A DNA stretch of 64,000 nucleotides from Crotophaga sulcirostris (taxonomy: Eukaryota; Chordata; Aves; Cuculiformes; Crotophagidae). The notes under the pieces were generated by a model, which saw only the letters and a list, made by a program, of their open reading frames with translations, made no database searches and was not told the DNA's origin. Shown here piece by piece: positions 57,001 through 62,228 of this stretch. The stretch covers positions 125,606 through 189,605 of the forward strand of contig VYZB01000533.1 of the NCBI GenBank assembly GCA_013397455.1, written 5' to 3'. The translations under genes were made by a program, and so were the position numbers. The first letter of the stretch is position 1, and every line of letters begins with the position of its first letter.

Positions 57001-60000
57001 TTAAAGCACAAAAAAATACACCTAAATAAGTAGCGAATAGCACAACAGCCCAAATAAAGAGGATGACACAGTTGTATCTCCAAAATGAAACAGCAGCTGA
57101 ATAAGAACTCTGGTTTTAATGACAAAGAACAAATAAAGATCACAGAAGAACCTATACTAGGGAAGTGAAAGAGCTTTGTGTGAGTATGGAATTCAAGACC
57201 AAAATGGAAAAAAAAATACACTGGGAAGAAGTATTCCAGATTGAAGCACCTCAACAGGTAAAACAGTGGAACCAAAGGAAAAAAAAAGTACACCTGGAGG
57301 AAAGCCTGGTATGGTTGTATTAAGTTTAAGTTAACATCACTCAGTAGTCCAACTTGAAAAATTTGGTAGCATAGGAGGTAAGTCAACGATAGGGGGGGAA
57401 AGACTAGAAGTACAATCATAGACAGTGGTAGAGGAGAAGAAATAACAATCAGTAGAACACAGAGAATAACAAGAGGACAGTATTACAGCAGCCCAGGGAG
57501 AATGAGGCATTAAGTGGTAGAGGATTACAGATAGTATTGAAAGCAGCAGAGATTAAGGGTAAGAAAGGAAGGAGAATCCTTGCAACTTGGCCAGAAGGAT
57601 CCTATAAAGATCTTAATGAAGGCAATTTCAGCAGGGCCAAGAACCTGGACTGGAATGAATTTAATACAAAGAAGGAGGAGAGAATGTACAACAAACATCA
57701 ATTTTTCTGTTCCAAGCATATGGAAAAAAAAAAGGGAAGAAGACTAGAGTTGACTGTCAGTTTAAGAATGGGGGACAGCAACTTAGAATAAAATCAAGCC
57801 AGAAATAAGATAGCAACAAGAGGTAAGAAACAGAAATTTTGAATTAAAAGAGAAAAGAAATGAATGAATAAGGCTTTGGGGTCAGGCCAAGCAGCTATAT
57901 GTAGAAAAAGCAGAGAGCAAACATAACAATCCATCACTGTAAGTAGCAATCAAGAGTGCTGAGCAAAGGTAAACATGCCAATTCTAATCAGTTTTTCATC
58001 AGAAACCTTTAGATTCCGCAGGGGAAGAGATACAGGAAAAAGCCTAAGGCAAAGCTCTCGAAAGCCTGCAAAGCAAAGGAAGTGGGAAATGCACTGAGAA
58101 AAAAAATATATATATATATACGAGTATGAAATAAGCATCAGGAAGAAGATGTCAAAGAAATCTGCCTGGTTCAACAACCAGTCATAGGCAGGTGCATTGT
58201 CCTAAAAGAGCTGAGGAGGTGGCAGTCACAAGAAGGGGACTTGGAGATGGCTGGCAAAATCAAAACAGAAGTAATCACTTCTCTGAGAAACAGAAATGGG
58301 GATGAGCAGATGAAGATCAGACAGGCTAAAGAGATGAAGAATAAACTCAGTGAGAAGTCATCTTGAAAAAGAAAGACATAGCAATGAGGGTGAGGAGTCC
58401 ATAATAGAAGTAGAGACTATGTCAAAGATTAAGATGAAGATACACAGGAAGAAGCAAGAGGTAAGGCAGACAACATGAAGGAACATCTCAGGGTCTCCTG
58501 CTCAAGGAAAGTGCAAAAGGAAACAACAGAAGGGGAAGTAGAAGACAACGGTAGACGAGCAACACATTTATTCTTAATGATAAAAGGGAGAGACATTAGG
58601 CTCTAATGTAATGCTGTACTGTTGGCAGCAAGGTTTCTGCAATCGATACACAAGACAAAACTGTTGCTGATAAAATACACAGCAAGCAGCCTTTGATTTA
58701 AATTTTCTGAGGAAAGACTCAACTGCTCATGGCTAAGAAATTACATAAACAACTATTCTTTATACTTCAGTTACATATCTGGGATACAAAGCTCAATTAC
58801 TGTACCACATCTTGCCACACATCAGAAAAGCAAATGAAAGGTTCAGTAGCGTACTATTAACATCACGCTTCCTGACGGTGGAACACAAATTTCACTGGAA
58901 AAAAAAAAAAAGTTAGTTGAAACCTCTGAACAAGCCTGATATTTAAACCACCTGATCCTCTATTTCTTCTGCTTTTTGTCTAATGTTACTCACAAATTAG
59001 CCTGCATTTTCACTTAAAAAAAAGAACATAACAGTGAACAGCAATTCAAATTCTAAAGAAGAGCTGTAAAGGGCCTGTTAAACACTTAAGAAAAGTAATT
59101 TGAATAGGAATCACAGAAAATAAGGTTGGAAAAGACTTCAAAACATTACTTCAAAATGTCAACTTCACCCTCAGCATGCTCCAAGTCTGTATCAGCTTCC
59201 CTTAAACCAGTCCTGACAGACGTTTATCTAACATGTTTTTTAGCAAACCTCAAACAATATAGACGCCACAATCTCCTCTGGCAGTCCACTGCAGTGACCA
59301 AACAACTTTAAAATCTTCCCCTAACATTTGGCATATGTCTCCCTCTCTAAAATTCAGAGCATTTCTTCATGCACCATAAAGCTGATTGCTTTCCTCTTTG
59401 CAGCAAAATTTGCTGTATAGCAAGGATGTTCCCTATTGCAACTGGACAGCTCTCTGCAGCGTTTCGCATTGGAAGGACGGAGTCCTTACACTAGAAAAAA
59501 ACCAACCAAGTCTGCCTGAACAGACGAGGTACAAAAACTCATCTCTAGGATGAGTCATCTGGGACAGCAGAGATGGACTTTCCCACATAAGCAGTCTGCT
59601 GGCAGCTGGATTCAGCCACTGCAAGTGACACAGCCAAAGGAAACTAACATTTACAAGCAAGCACAGCACAGCCATAGCGTTAGTCATGATCGCTCATCCT
59701 ACAGCCTTCAGGAAGGAGCCAAGCGAAGACCAGTGAAAAACAGCATAGCCCTGGTCATGCTGTTCAAAGGGAAAGTTAAATAGGAAAAAAAGCTGTAAAC
59801 TGGAGCGCTGGGTGGAGAACCCCATTGTGCCTTGCTTGGCAGCACCACTCTGGGGGGAAAAGAGGGAGTCAGTAAGGGCAAACCAGAGCAAGGGGCTGGA
59901 GGAAGAAAAACCGAGCTTGGCAAGAAGAGATAGGCACAGGGCCAGCCACAAACAGGGAAAAGGATGCAGGGAGGCACCTGAACCCTTGGCGATGGAATAG

Positions 60001-60865
60001 GGAAGGGGGCTAGGAGTAGGTCCACCTCCCTTTCCAGAGGCAGCAGACATGGGAGAAGCCCTGGACATGGCAAGTTTCCTCCCATGAGAAGGCTCCTCTC
60101 TCTGCGGTGGGGCAGTGGGGACCCCAAAGGAAAAGTTGCAGGGAAGGGGAGGAAATGCAGAGCGATACAGGGGGATGCATCGAGGCGTGACAGAGCCGGG
60201 GGAGGGAATGCAGAGACACAGGACAGGGGCGCAAGGCAGTGTGGGGGTGGCAGGGGAGAACTGGAGGCACACAGCTGCAGCCACGGCAGGGGACTGGTGC
60301 AGGATATGGCAAAGACTGCAAAGCCATGGCAGGGCTGGGGGAAGAAGAGGCAAGATAATGCTGATCCACAAGGGAAGCGGCGCGCAGGGCAATGCACAGG
60401 CTGGAAGTGCGTAGCACGGCGGGAGCAAGGCCACGGGGGGGGAACGAGGGGGTACACAGACATAAGGGGGAAGAGCAGAGCTATAGCGGGGCGCAAAATG
60501 CTGCATAGTTCTGTGCATCAAGGCTTGGGCGGGGGGGAAGGTGGGTAAAGGGGTTCGCAGCCATGAGAGAGCAGAATTATGGGAGGGGAGAGCAGGGGAT
60601 CCACTGCCACGGGAAAGCGGAGCAGTCGGCGGGGTACGAGCGAGAAGGAGAACCCAAGGGTTCCGAGCCGCGGGAGAGCGCGGCGGGAGGGGACGCGCAG
60701 CCAGCGGGGACGGGGCTACAGGTGCAGCAGGGGGACGCGCAGGCACGGCAGAGCGGGGCTGCGGCAGCGAGCGGAGCGGGGGCGAAGCGAAGCGCCGGCG
60801 GGGAGCGCGGCCGCGGGAACCGGGCGGGGGGCGCTCACCTGCGCGGCGGAGCTGCAGCAGCCCAT
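1..60865 (-). CDS. SLC44A1: SLC44A1 gene, choline transporter-like protein 1 (CTL1), 15 coding exons, 3' end cut off by the window
   Basis: CTL1 moves choline (and, in published work, ethanolamine) across the plasma membrane and mitochondrial membranes, feeding phosphatidylcholine synthesis by the CDP-choline pathway. Fifteen exons, all bounded by AG acceptors and GT donors, join into 628 codons plus one base without a stop. The product reads as CTL family throughout. It has a short cytosolic N-terminus (MGCCSSAAQ), a first membrane helix at about residues 28-50, and a large extracellular loop (about 52-205) with conserved cysteines and the N-glycosylation sequons NGS (132) and NIS (177). A block of further hydrophobic helices follows from about 209. 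A cysteine-rich segment lies at 464-485, and the C-terminal helices carry the motif [20 protein letters not shown]. Compared with the human protein as I remember it, this one is 3 residues shorter at the N-terminus and about 4 shorter in the 263-280 linker. It is otherwise collinear and looks functional. Confidence 0.97.
38..1531 (-). other. SLC44A1: SLC44A1 intron 14 (1.5 kb)
   Basis: AT-rich intron with no exon or repeat that I recognise. The small plus-strand reading frames within it have no coding character. Confidence 0.9.
1532..1768 (-). CDS. SLC44A1: SLC44A1 coding exon 14 (residues 538-616)
   Basis: It encodes [20 protein letters not shown], then two helices ending in the family signature [20 protein letters not shown], then [20 protein letters not shown]. 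The signature and the cytosolic [15 protein letters not shown] segment identify CTL1 specifically. The exon is phase 0, with acceptor CTTCTTCAG and donor GTAAGT. Confidence 0.98.
1769..4057 (-). other. SLC44A1: SLC44A1 intron 13 (2.3 kb)
   Basis: Contains CR1 fragment A; otherwise plain. Confidence 0.93.
2376..2900 (+). mobile_element. CR1 LINE 3' fragment A (intron 13)
   Basis: It starts inside the reverse-transcriptase C-terminal region (CTGGAGTACTACATTCAGTT) and ends in the CR1 3' UTR (GGGTCCGTTCCAACC, then CCATTCTATGACTCTA). It is 5' truncated like almost all CR1 copies and broken by several small indels. It lies antisense to SLC44A1. The tail is of the ATTCTATG type. Confidence 0.93.
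4058..4195 (-). CDS. SLC44A1: SLC44A1 coding exon 13 (residues 492-537)
   Basis: It encodes [20 protein letters not shown], then [20 protein letters not shown], then MLFLGK. It is nearly identical to the mammalian exon. It carries an NST sequon at Asn500, whose use depends on topology. Both ends are phase 0, with acceptor TTCCCAG and donor GTATGT. Confidence 0.97.
4196..5558 (-). other. SLC44A1: SLC44A1 intron 12 (1.4 kb)
   Basis: Contains CR1 fragment B next to its 5' splice site; otherwise plain. Confidence 0.93.
5172..5470 (+). mobile_element. CR1 LINE 3' fragment B with variant tail (intron 12)
   Basis: The short 3' end begins near GGACAAGAGGACATGG and passes through the conserved TTCACTGATAGGGTCATTGG segment. 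It ends CCTTTCCAACC followed by 8-bp units AATACTGT, AATACTGT, GATATTGT. This tail differs from the usual ATTCTATG and matches fragments J and K. The element ends 88 bp from the 3' boundary of SLC44A1 exon 12. Confidence 0.93.
5559..5642 (-). CDS. SLC44A1: SLC44A1 coding exon 12 (residues 464-491), cysteine-rich segment
   Basis: It encodes [20 protein letters not shown] then KCLTYLNQ: seven cysteines within 19 residues. The cysteine-rich stretch is a hallmark of the choline transporter-like family and is probably membrane-proximal. Palmitoylation or disulfide roles are inference. The exon is phase 0 at both ends (84 bases). Intron 11, between exons 11 and 12, is only 252 bp (5643-5894) and holds nothing I recognise. 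Confidence 0.96.
5895..6051 (-). CDS. SLC44A1: SLC44A1 coding exon 11 (residues 411-463)
   Basis: It encodes [20 protein letters not shown], then [20 protein letters not shown], then [13 protein letters not shown]. The segment [13 protein letters not shown] is highly conserved across CTL proteins. Residue 430 is Cys (TGT), where I remember Arg in the human protein, compatible with a single CpG transition. The acceptor is TTCAACAG and the donor is GTAAGA. Confidence 0.96.
6539..6568 (+). repeat. Left terminal inverted repeat of the mariner element
   Basis: The core GTGCAAAAATAATTGC followed by TGTTTT pairs with the right end at 7746-7775. The outermost bases are diverged, so the boundary is good to a few bases. 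Confidence 0.85.
7746..7775 (-). repeat. Right terminal inverted repeat of the mariner element
   Basis: Plus-strand GCAATTATTTTTGCACCAA then TTTAA is the inverse of the left end and follows the TTTTGCACCAA rule of this mariner group. Confidence 0.87.
7869..7942. repeat. AT-rich low-complexity repeat (TTTATA-like)
   Basis: About 75 bases made almost only of T and A in TTTATA and ATATAT steps, shortly beyond the mariner element. A simple repeat, likely length-variable. Confidence 0.9.
8997..9001. other. Short run of N (5 bases) in intron 10
   Basis: Five ambiguous bases in AT-rich intron sequence; the gap size may be nominal. Confidence 0.95.
9788..9953 (-). CDS. SLC44A1: SLC44A1 coding exon 10 (residues 356-410 plus two bases)
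   Basis: It encodes [20 protein letters not shown], then [20 protein letters not shown], then [15 protein letters not shown]. The [14 protein letters not shown] and [11 protein letters not shown] segments are core transport-domain motifs of the family. The acceptor is TTTCTAG and the donor is GTAAGG. Confidence 0.97.
9954..12117 (-). other. SLC44A1: SLC44A1 intron 9 (2.2 kb)
   Basis: AT-rich, no element or exon recognised. Confidence 0.92.
12118..12304 (-). CDS. SLC44A1: SLC44A1 coding exon 9 (residues 294-355 plus one base)
   Basis: It encodes [20 protein letters not shown], then [20 protein letters not shown], then a further helix ending LLFLGTTG. This is the strongest family block in the middle of the protein: the RKR cluster, the VAGK motif and the PLLVFQPFW motif are typical of the choline transporter-like family (Pfam PF04515). 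The acceptor is CTTTAG and the donor is GTAAGC. Confidence 0.97.
12305..12827 (-). other. SLC44A1: SLC44A1 intron 8 (523 bp)
   Basis: Short AT-rich intron with no recognisable content. Confidence 0.93.
12828..12955 (-). CDS. SLC44A1: SLC44A1 coding exon 8 (residues 251-293)
   Basis: It encodes [13 protein letters not shown], the end of a membrane helix, then a cytosolic linker ([15 protein letters not shown]), then the next helix start ([15 protein letters not shown]). The linker is about four residues shorter than the human one, as I recall it, and poorly conserved. The helices are almost identical. The donor is GTATGC and the acceptor is AACATAG. Confidence 0.95.
12956..14419 (-). other. 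SLC44A1: SLC44A1 intron 7 (1.5 kb)
   Basis: The patch 13860-14360 is GC-richer than its surroundings and could be an old unrecognised repeat; nothing else seen. Confidence 0.9.
14420..14509 (-). CDS. SLC44A1: SLC44A1 coding exon 7 (residues 221-250)
   Basis: It encodes [20 protein letters not shown] then [10 protein letters not shown], the end of one transmembrane helix and most of the next. The acceptor is TTTTGCAG and the donor is GTAAGT. Both ends split a glycine or valine codon after the first base, so the exon keeps the frame if skipped (90 bases). Confidence 0.96.
14510..16336 (-). other. SLC44A1: SLC44A1 intron 6 (1.8 kb)
   Basis: No repeat or exon recognised. Minus-strand reading frames here arise from read-through of exon 7's surroundings. 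Confidence 0.92.
16337..16506 (-). CDS. SLC44A1: SLC44A1 coding exon 6 (residues 164-220 plus one base)
   Basis: It encodes [20 protein letters not shown], the rest of the loop with the NIS sequon at Asn177 (the main glycosylation site in mammalian CTL1 lies near here). It then runs through the amphipathic stretch [20 protein letters not shown] into helix 2 ([10 protein letters not shown]). The acceptor is TCACCAG and the donor is GTAATT. Confidence 0.96.
16507..20978 (-). other. SLC44A1: SLC44A1 intron 5 (4.5 kb)
   Basis: Contains the hAT element at 18182-18377; otherwise no feature seen. Confidence 0.93.
18182..18377. mobile_element. Non-autonomous hAT-type element (MITE) with 8-bp target duplication (intron 5)
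   Basis: The left end is CAGGGGTGTCAGACTC. The right end, reverse complemented, is CAGGTGTGTCAAACTC: 14 of 16 bases agree and both start CAG. The flanks are GCCTAGGC (18174-18181) and GCCTAGAC (18378-18385), an 8-bp duplication with one mismatch, as expected of hAT transposition. The 196-bp interior is GC-rich with many CpGs, unlike the surrounding intron, and has no coding capacity. The CAGGGGTGTC terminus is typical of Charlie-like hAT families. Confidence 0.87.
20979..21072 (-). CDS. SLC44A1: SLC44A1 coding exon 5 (residues 133-163 plus two bases)
   Basis: It encodes [20 protein letters not shown] and on through [10 protein letters not shown], still within the extracellular loop. This is the most divergent exon relative to mammals, as expected for an exposed loop, but both cysteines and the PVP motif are kept. 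The acceptor is CAACAG and the donor is GTAATA, a weaker donor than its neighbours. Confidence 0.92.
22612..22705 (+). mobile_element. CR1 LINE, short old 3' end C (intron 4)
   Basis: About 90 bases corresponding to the CR1 3' UTR: GTTGGACTTGATCTTAAGAA, CTTTTCCAAC, then ATTCTGTGGTTCTAT as the tail. It is highly diverged. Confidence 0.8.
25250..25840 (+). mobile_element. CR1 LINE 3' fragment D (intron 4)
   Basis: It covers the last part of the reverse-transcriptase frame (peptide pieces [16 protein letters not shown] and [14 protein letters not shown] are readable) and the 3' UTR. It ends TTTCCAACCCAAATCATTCT then ACAATTCTATT. It is antisense to SLC44A1 and 5' truncated. Frame breaks mean no function. 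Confidence 0.94.
28013..28044. repeat. Microsatellite, (TG)n/(TA)n mixture
   Basis: An alternating purine-pyrimidine tract of ACATATACATATGTGTATG type then GTGTGTGTATA, in intron 4. Short and interrupted. Confidence 0.85.
31591..31606. repeat. Microsatellite (TAA)5
   Basis: Five TAA units in intron 4; possibly polymorphic. Confidence 0.85.
32955..33091 (-). CDS. SLC44A1: SLC44A1 coding exon 4 (residues 87-132 plus one base)
   Basis: It encodes the extracellular-loop segment [19 protein letters not shown] followed by [16 protein letters not shown] and ends at Asn132. The cysteines at 95 and in the CVSAC motif are family-conserved and probably form disulfides. Asn132 begins an NGS glycosylation sequon completed by exon 5. 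The acceptor is TTCCCTAG and the donor is GTATGC. Confidence 0.95.
33926..34312 (-). mobile_element. CR1 LINE 3' fragment E (intron 3)
   Basis: Read on the minus strand it runs from the AACTGAGACAGTTGGGG-like region through GGTTGCCCAGGGAAGCTGTG to a tail ending CCATTCTATGATCC at 33926. The inverse is plainly legible on the plus strand (CATAGAATGGTTTGGATTG). There is a small deletion near the 3' end. It is sense relative to SLC44A1. Confidence 0.93.
34935..36395 (+). mobile_element. Probable solo LTR of an endogenous retrovirus (ERVL-like), intron 3
   Basis: A 1.46-kb block starts TGTAAGGG and ends CCTTAACA. It is flanked by CATAC (34930-34934) and CATAT (36396-36400), a 5-bp duplication with one mismatch. 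The second half is much more GC-rich than the intron. A possible TATA-like GTGTAAAAC (near 35405) precedes a C/T-rich stretch, suggesting plus orientation. Motif variants of the form AGCAACTGGAG or AGTGACTGGGG recur between 35570 and 35800. No gag, pol or env remnants are present, so this would be a solo LTR left by recombination. The TG/CA ends are symmetric, so orientation and the ERVL label are tentative. Confidence 0.6.
37168..37860 (+). mobile_element. CR1 LINE 3' fragment F (intron 3)
   Basis: It begins at the reverse-transcriptase thumb region (peptide [14 protein letters not shown] readable) and ends in the CR1 tail CATTCTATGGTTCCATGATC. The coding frame is interrupted more than once. 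It is antisense to SLC44A1. Confidence 0.94.
41012..42132 (-). mobile_element. CR1 LINE fragment J, young copy with open 327-codon reverse-transcriptase C-terminus (intron 3)
   Basis: On the minus strand it enters within the reverse-transcriptase domain near [16 protein letters not shown] and stays open to the stop just before 41100. It retains [20 protein letters not shown], the catalytic FADD motif, and the connection/thumb region. It then has a 3' UTR ending GGTGATACTGTGATACTGTG. The N-terminal endonuclease and early palm are missing, so it cannot move by itself. Relative to other CR1 copies, Cys-Trp is joined directly to Leu-Asp-Gly-Arg where four residues (a 12-base deletion between two TGG repeats) are normally present. 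It is sense relative to SLC44A1, with its 5' side about 410 bp from exon 3. Confidence 0.95.
42544..42686 (-). CDS. SLC44A1: SLC44A1 coding exon 3 (residues 40-86 plus two bases)
   Basis: It encodes [20 protein letters not shown], completing helix 1, then the start of the extracellular loop ([10 protein letters not shown] and on to GLDLTNK). The acceptor is a strong pyrimidine tract ending TTCCAG and the donor is GTGAGT. The last two bases (AA) pair with the first base of exon 4 to give Lys87. The loop end is less conserved than the rest. The exon is 143 bases, so skipping or deleting it would shift the frame. Confidence 0.95.
42980..43182 (-). mobile_element. CR1 LINE 3' fragment K, same subfamily as J (intron 2)
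   Basis: About 200 bases, roughly 85% alike by eye to the 3' end of fragment J, including GAGGTCATCGAGTCCAACCT and GTGACTCCACCACCTCCCTG. The tail units are AATACTGT and GATACTGT. It has the same orientation as J and lies on the other side of SLC44A1 exon 3. Confidence 0.93.
44424..44976 (+). mobile_element. CR1 LINE 3' fragment G (intron 2)
   Basis: It starts TCTCCCCGTCTACTCTGCTC, passes through GGTTGTTCAGCTTGAAGAG and ends ACCATTCTATGATTTA. It is 5' truncated with scattered indels and antisense to SLC44A1. Confidence 0.93.
45858..45947 (-). CDS. SLC44A1: SLC44A1 coding exon 2 (residues 10-39)
   Basis: Thirty codons, phase 0 at both ends. It begins [14 protein letters not shown] and ends [13 protein letters not shown], the cytosolic lead-in and first half of membrane helix 1. 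The acceptor reads CACACAAG and the donor GTGAGT. Apart from a few conservative changes it matches the mammalian exon. Confidence 0.96.
46826..47769 (+). mobile_element. CR1 LINE 3' fragment H of a divergent subfamily (intron 1)
   Basis: It begins CCTCCTAGAGAAACTCAAGC and encodes pieces such as [20 protein letters not shown], a reverse-transcriptase block, with internal deletions. Its later part (GGGTAATCGGTACAAGTTGC, CATTGGAATAATCTCCCCAG) differs from fragments A, D, F and G and marks another CR1 subfamily. The tail is CATTCTATGATTCTATGGG. Degenerate. Confidence 0.92.
56990..58560 (+). repeat. Purine-rich tract of unknown origin (intron 1)
   Basis: About 1.6 kb of the plus strand is dominated by A and G (a sampled 60-base row at 58321 has 43 purines), with repeated AAGAAG, GAGGA and AGATGAAG words. 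Its complement is pyrimidine-rich and produces spurious hydrophobic reading frames. It contains an (AT)n run at 58106-58120. I recognise no mobile-element family or gene in it. Confidence 0.6.
58106..58120. repeat. Microsatellite (AT)n
   Basis: About seven AT units following an A tract, within the purine-rich block of intron 1. Confidence 0.85.
59108..59345 (-). mobile_element. Old CR1 LINE 3' fragment L (intron 1)
   Basis: The plus strand shows the inverse CR1 3' end (AATCACAGAAAATAAGGTTG, GAAAAGACTTCAAAACAT) followed by diverged equivalents of CACAATCTCCTCTGGCAGTC and the ACTGCAGTGACCAAACAACT stretch. It is much more diverged than the other copies. Confidence 0.7.
59800..60838 (-). other. 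First kilobase of SLC44A1 intron 1: GC-rich, G on the template strand
   Basis: The plus (template) strand is rich in G runs (for example 60421-60440, 60520-60540) while the sense RNA is C-rich. A sampled row at 60301 has 23 G to 8 C. Long proline/alanine-rich minus-strand frames here are composition artefacts. No repeat family recognised. Confidence 0.7.
60839..60865 (-). CDS. SLC44A1: SLC44A1 coding exon 1 (residues 1-9)
   Basis: The exon encodes MGCCSSAAQ and ends in CAG followed by the donor GTGAGC, in phase 0. The start ATG sits in a good Kozak context (GCGCCATGGG). Only 11 bases of 5' UTR are visible before the N gap. Exon 1 also ends after Ala-Ala-Gln in the human gene as I recall it, and exon 2 continues with Ser-Ser-Lys in both. 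The Met-Gly-Cys-Cys-Ser-Ser start resembles an N-myristoylation plus palmitoylation signal (inference). Confidence 0.93.
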
Positions 60866-60876
60866 GGCGCCCGCGG

Positions 60877-61421
60877 NNNNNNNNNNNNNNNNNNNNNNNN
60901 NNNNNNNNNNNNNNNNNNNNNNNNNNNNNNNNNNNNNNNNNNNNNNNNNNNNNNNNNNNNNNNNNNNNNNNNNNNNNNNNNNNNNNNNNNNNNNNNNNNN
61001 NNNNNNNNNNNNNNNNNNNNNNNNNNNNNNNNNNNNNNNNNNNNNNNNNNNNNNNNNNNNNNNNNNNNNNNNNNNNNNNNNNNNNNNNNNNNNNNNNNNN
61101 NNNNNNNNNNNNNNNNNNNNNNNNNNNNNNNNNNNNNNNNNNNNNNNNNNNNNNNNNNNNNNNNNNNNNNNNNNNNNNNNNNNNNNNNNNNNNNNNNNNN
61201 NNNNNNNNNNNNNNNNNNNNNNNNNNNNNNNNNNNNNNNNNNNNNNNNNNNNNNNNNNNNNNNNNNNNNNNNNNNNNNNNNNNNNNNNNNNNNNNNNNNN
61301 NNNNNNNNNNNNNNNNNNNNNNNNNNNNNNNNNNNNNNNNNNNNNNNNNNNNNNNNNNNNNNNNNNNNNNNNNNNNNNNNNNNNNNNNNNNNNNNNNNNN
61401 NNNNNNNNNNNNNNNNNNNNN
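60877..61421. other. Assembly gap, 545 N
   Basis: A run of N begins 11 bases upstream of the SLC44A1 start codon and hides the 5' UTR. Very GC-rich flanks explain the sequencing dropout. Apparent long reading frames across it are artefacts of N. Confidence 0.99.
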
Positions 61422-61756
61422 TGGCTGCGGGGTCGCTGGCGCCGCCGCTGCTTCCGCTCCGACCGGCAGCCGCGGCTGCTTCCGCTGGCGGAGACGGTTT
61501 TGCCCAGTCCCGAGGGCGACGGTGGGGCTGGCGGCGGGCCTGGCCCTTGGGCCCGGAGCCTTGGGGCTCCTGGGCTCTGGCTGCCGCCCGTGCGGAGCCC
61601 GACGTGGTCAGACCTTGCTCCTTGTTTTCCCTCCGAAGCCCTGGAGGCGGCGGCGGTGCTGCTCCCCAGTGCGAGGACAGCATGGGGGGTAACGGGGTCG
61701 GGAAGGCATCCTCTGGTCAGGGTGGTTCCCAGGTGGCTGGTGCTTCCTGAAGGGAA

Positions 61757-62228
61757 GATCACAGAATCACAGAGAGGTCTGGGTTGGAAGGAACCTCAAA
61801 GCCCATCCAGTTCCAGCCCCCCTGCCCTGCGCAGGGACACCTCCCACCAGCCCAGGCTGCTCCAGGCCCCATCTAGCCTGGCCTTGGAACACCTCCAGAG
61901 AGGGGGCACCCACAGCTTCCTTGGGCAACCTGTGCCAGGGTGTCACTGCCCTCACCAGAAAAAAAAATTCTTCCTAATATCTAATCTAAACCTCCCCTCT
62001 TCAGCTCAAACCCATTACCCCCCATCCTATCACTTCAGTCCCCGATAAAGCACCCCTCCCCAGCTTTCCTGTAGGCCCCCTTTAAGTACTGGAAAGCTGC
62101 TGTAAGGTCTCCCCAGAGCCTTCTCTCGGCTCAACAAGCACAACTCTGTCAGCCTGTCCTGGTATGGGAATGGCTCCCACCCTCTGATCATCTTTGTGGC
62201 CTTCCTCTGGACTCACTCCGACAGACCT
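61757..62228 (-). mobile_element. CR1 LINE 3' fragment I, upstream of SLC44A1
   Basis: The 3' end is at 61757 (inverse tail GATCACAGAATCACAGAGAG, then GGTTGGAAGGAACCTC). It runs to the GAGTCCAGAGGAAGGCCACA-like coding region near 62215. It is low in divergence by eye and inserted about 900 bp upstream of the start codon (across the gap), in the same orientation as the gene. Confidence 0.94.

Larger units (their letters stand above)
45948..60838 (-). other. SLC44A1: SLC44A1 intron 1 (14.9 kb)
   Basis: It holds CR1 fragments H and L, the purine-rich block and the GC-rich first kilobase. The remainder, including 47770-56990, is ordinary AT-rich intron in which I see no exon or recognisable element. 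Confidence 0.9.
60430..61700 (-). promoter_or_regulatory. SLC44A1: CpG-island promoter region of SLC44A1
   Basis: The sequence on both sides of the gap is dense in CG dinucleotides (for example 60660-60840 and 61422-61600), unlike the AT-rich flanks. It contains exon 1 and so must hold the SLC44A1 promoter. No TATA box is visible. The exact start site is most likely inside the N run. Divergent transcription to the right is possible but I see no coding exon there. Confidence 0.8.

Noticed and set aside
56991..57419. A 142-codon hydrophobic minus-strand frame
   Set aside because: It is the complement of the purine-rich block; Phe/Leu/Ser-rich composition follows from CTT/TTC repeats and there is no start context, splice site or homology.
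59694..60746. A 350-codon minus-strand open frame rich in proline and alanine
   Set aside because: It lies in the GC-rich start of intron 1, has overlapping open frames in other phases, no recognisable domain, and reflects C-rich composition.
61422..61760. A possible divergent gene starting at the right side of the CpG island
   Set aside because: The sequence is CpG-rich but I found no convincing coding exon with a donor site; a non-coding divergent transcript cannot be excluded.
60541..62048. Several long open frames running through the N gap
   Set aside because: They are open only because N codons are not stops; the coding flanks show CpG-island and CR1 sequence.
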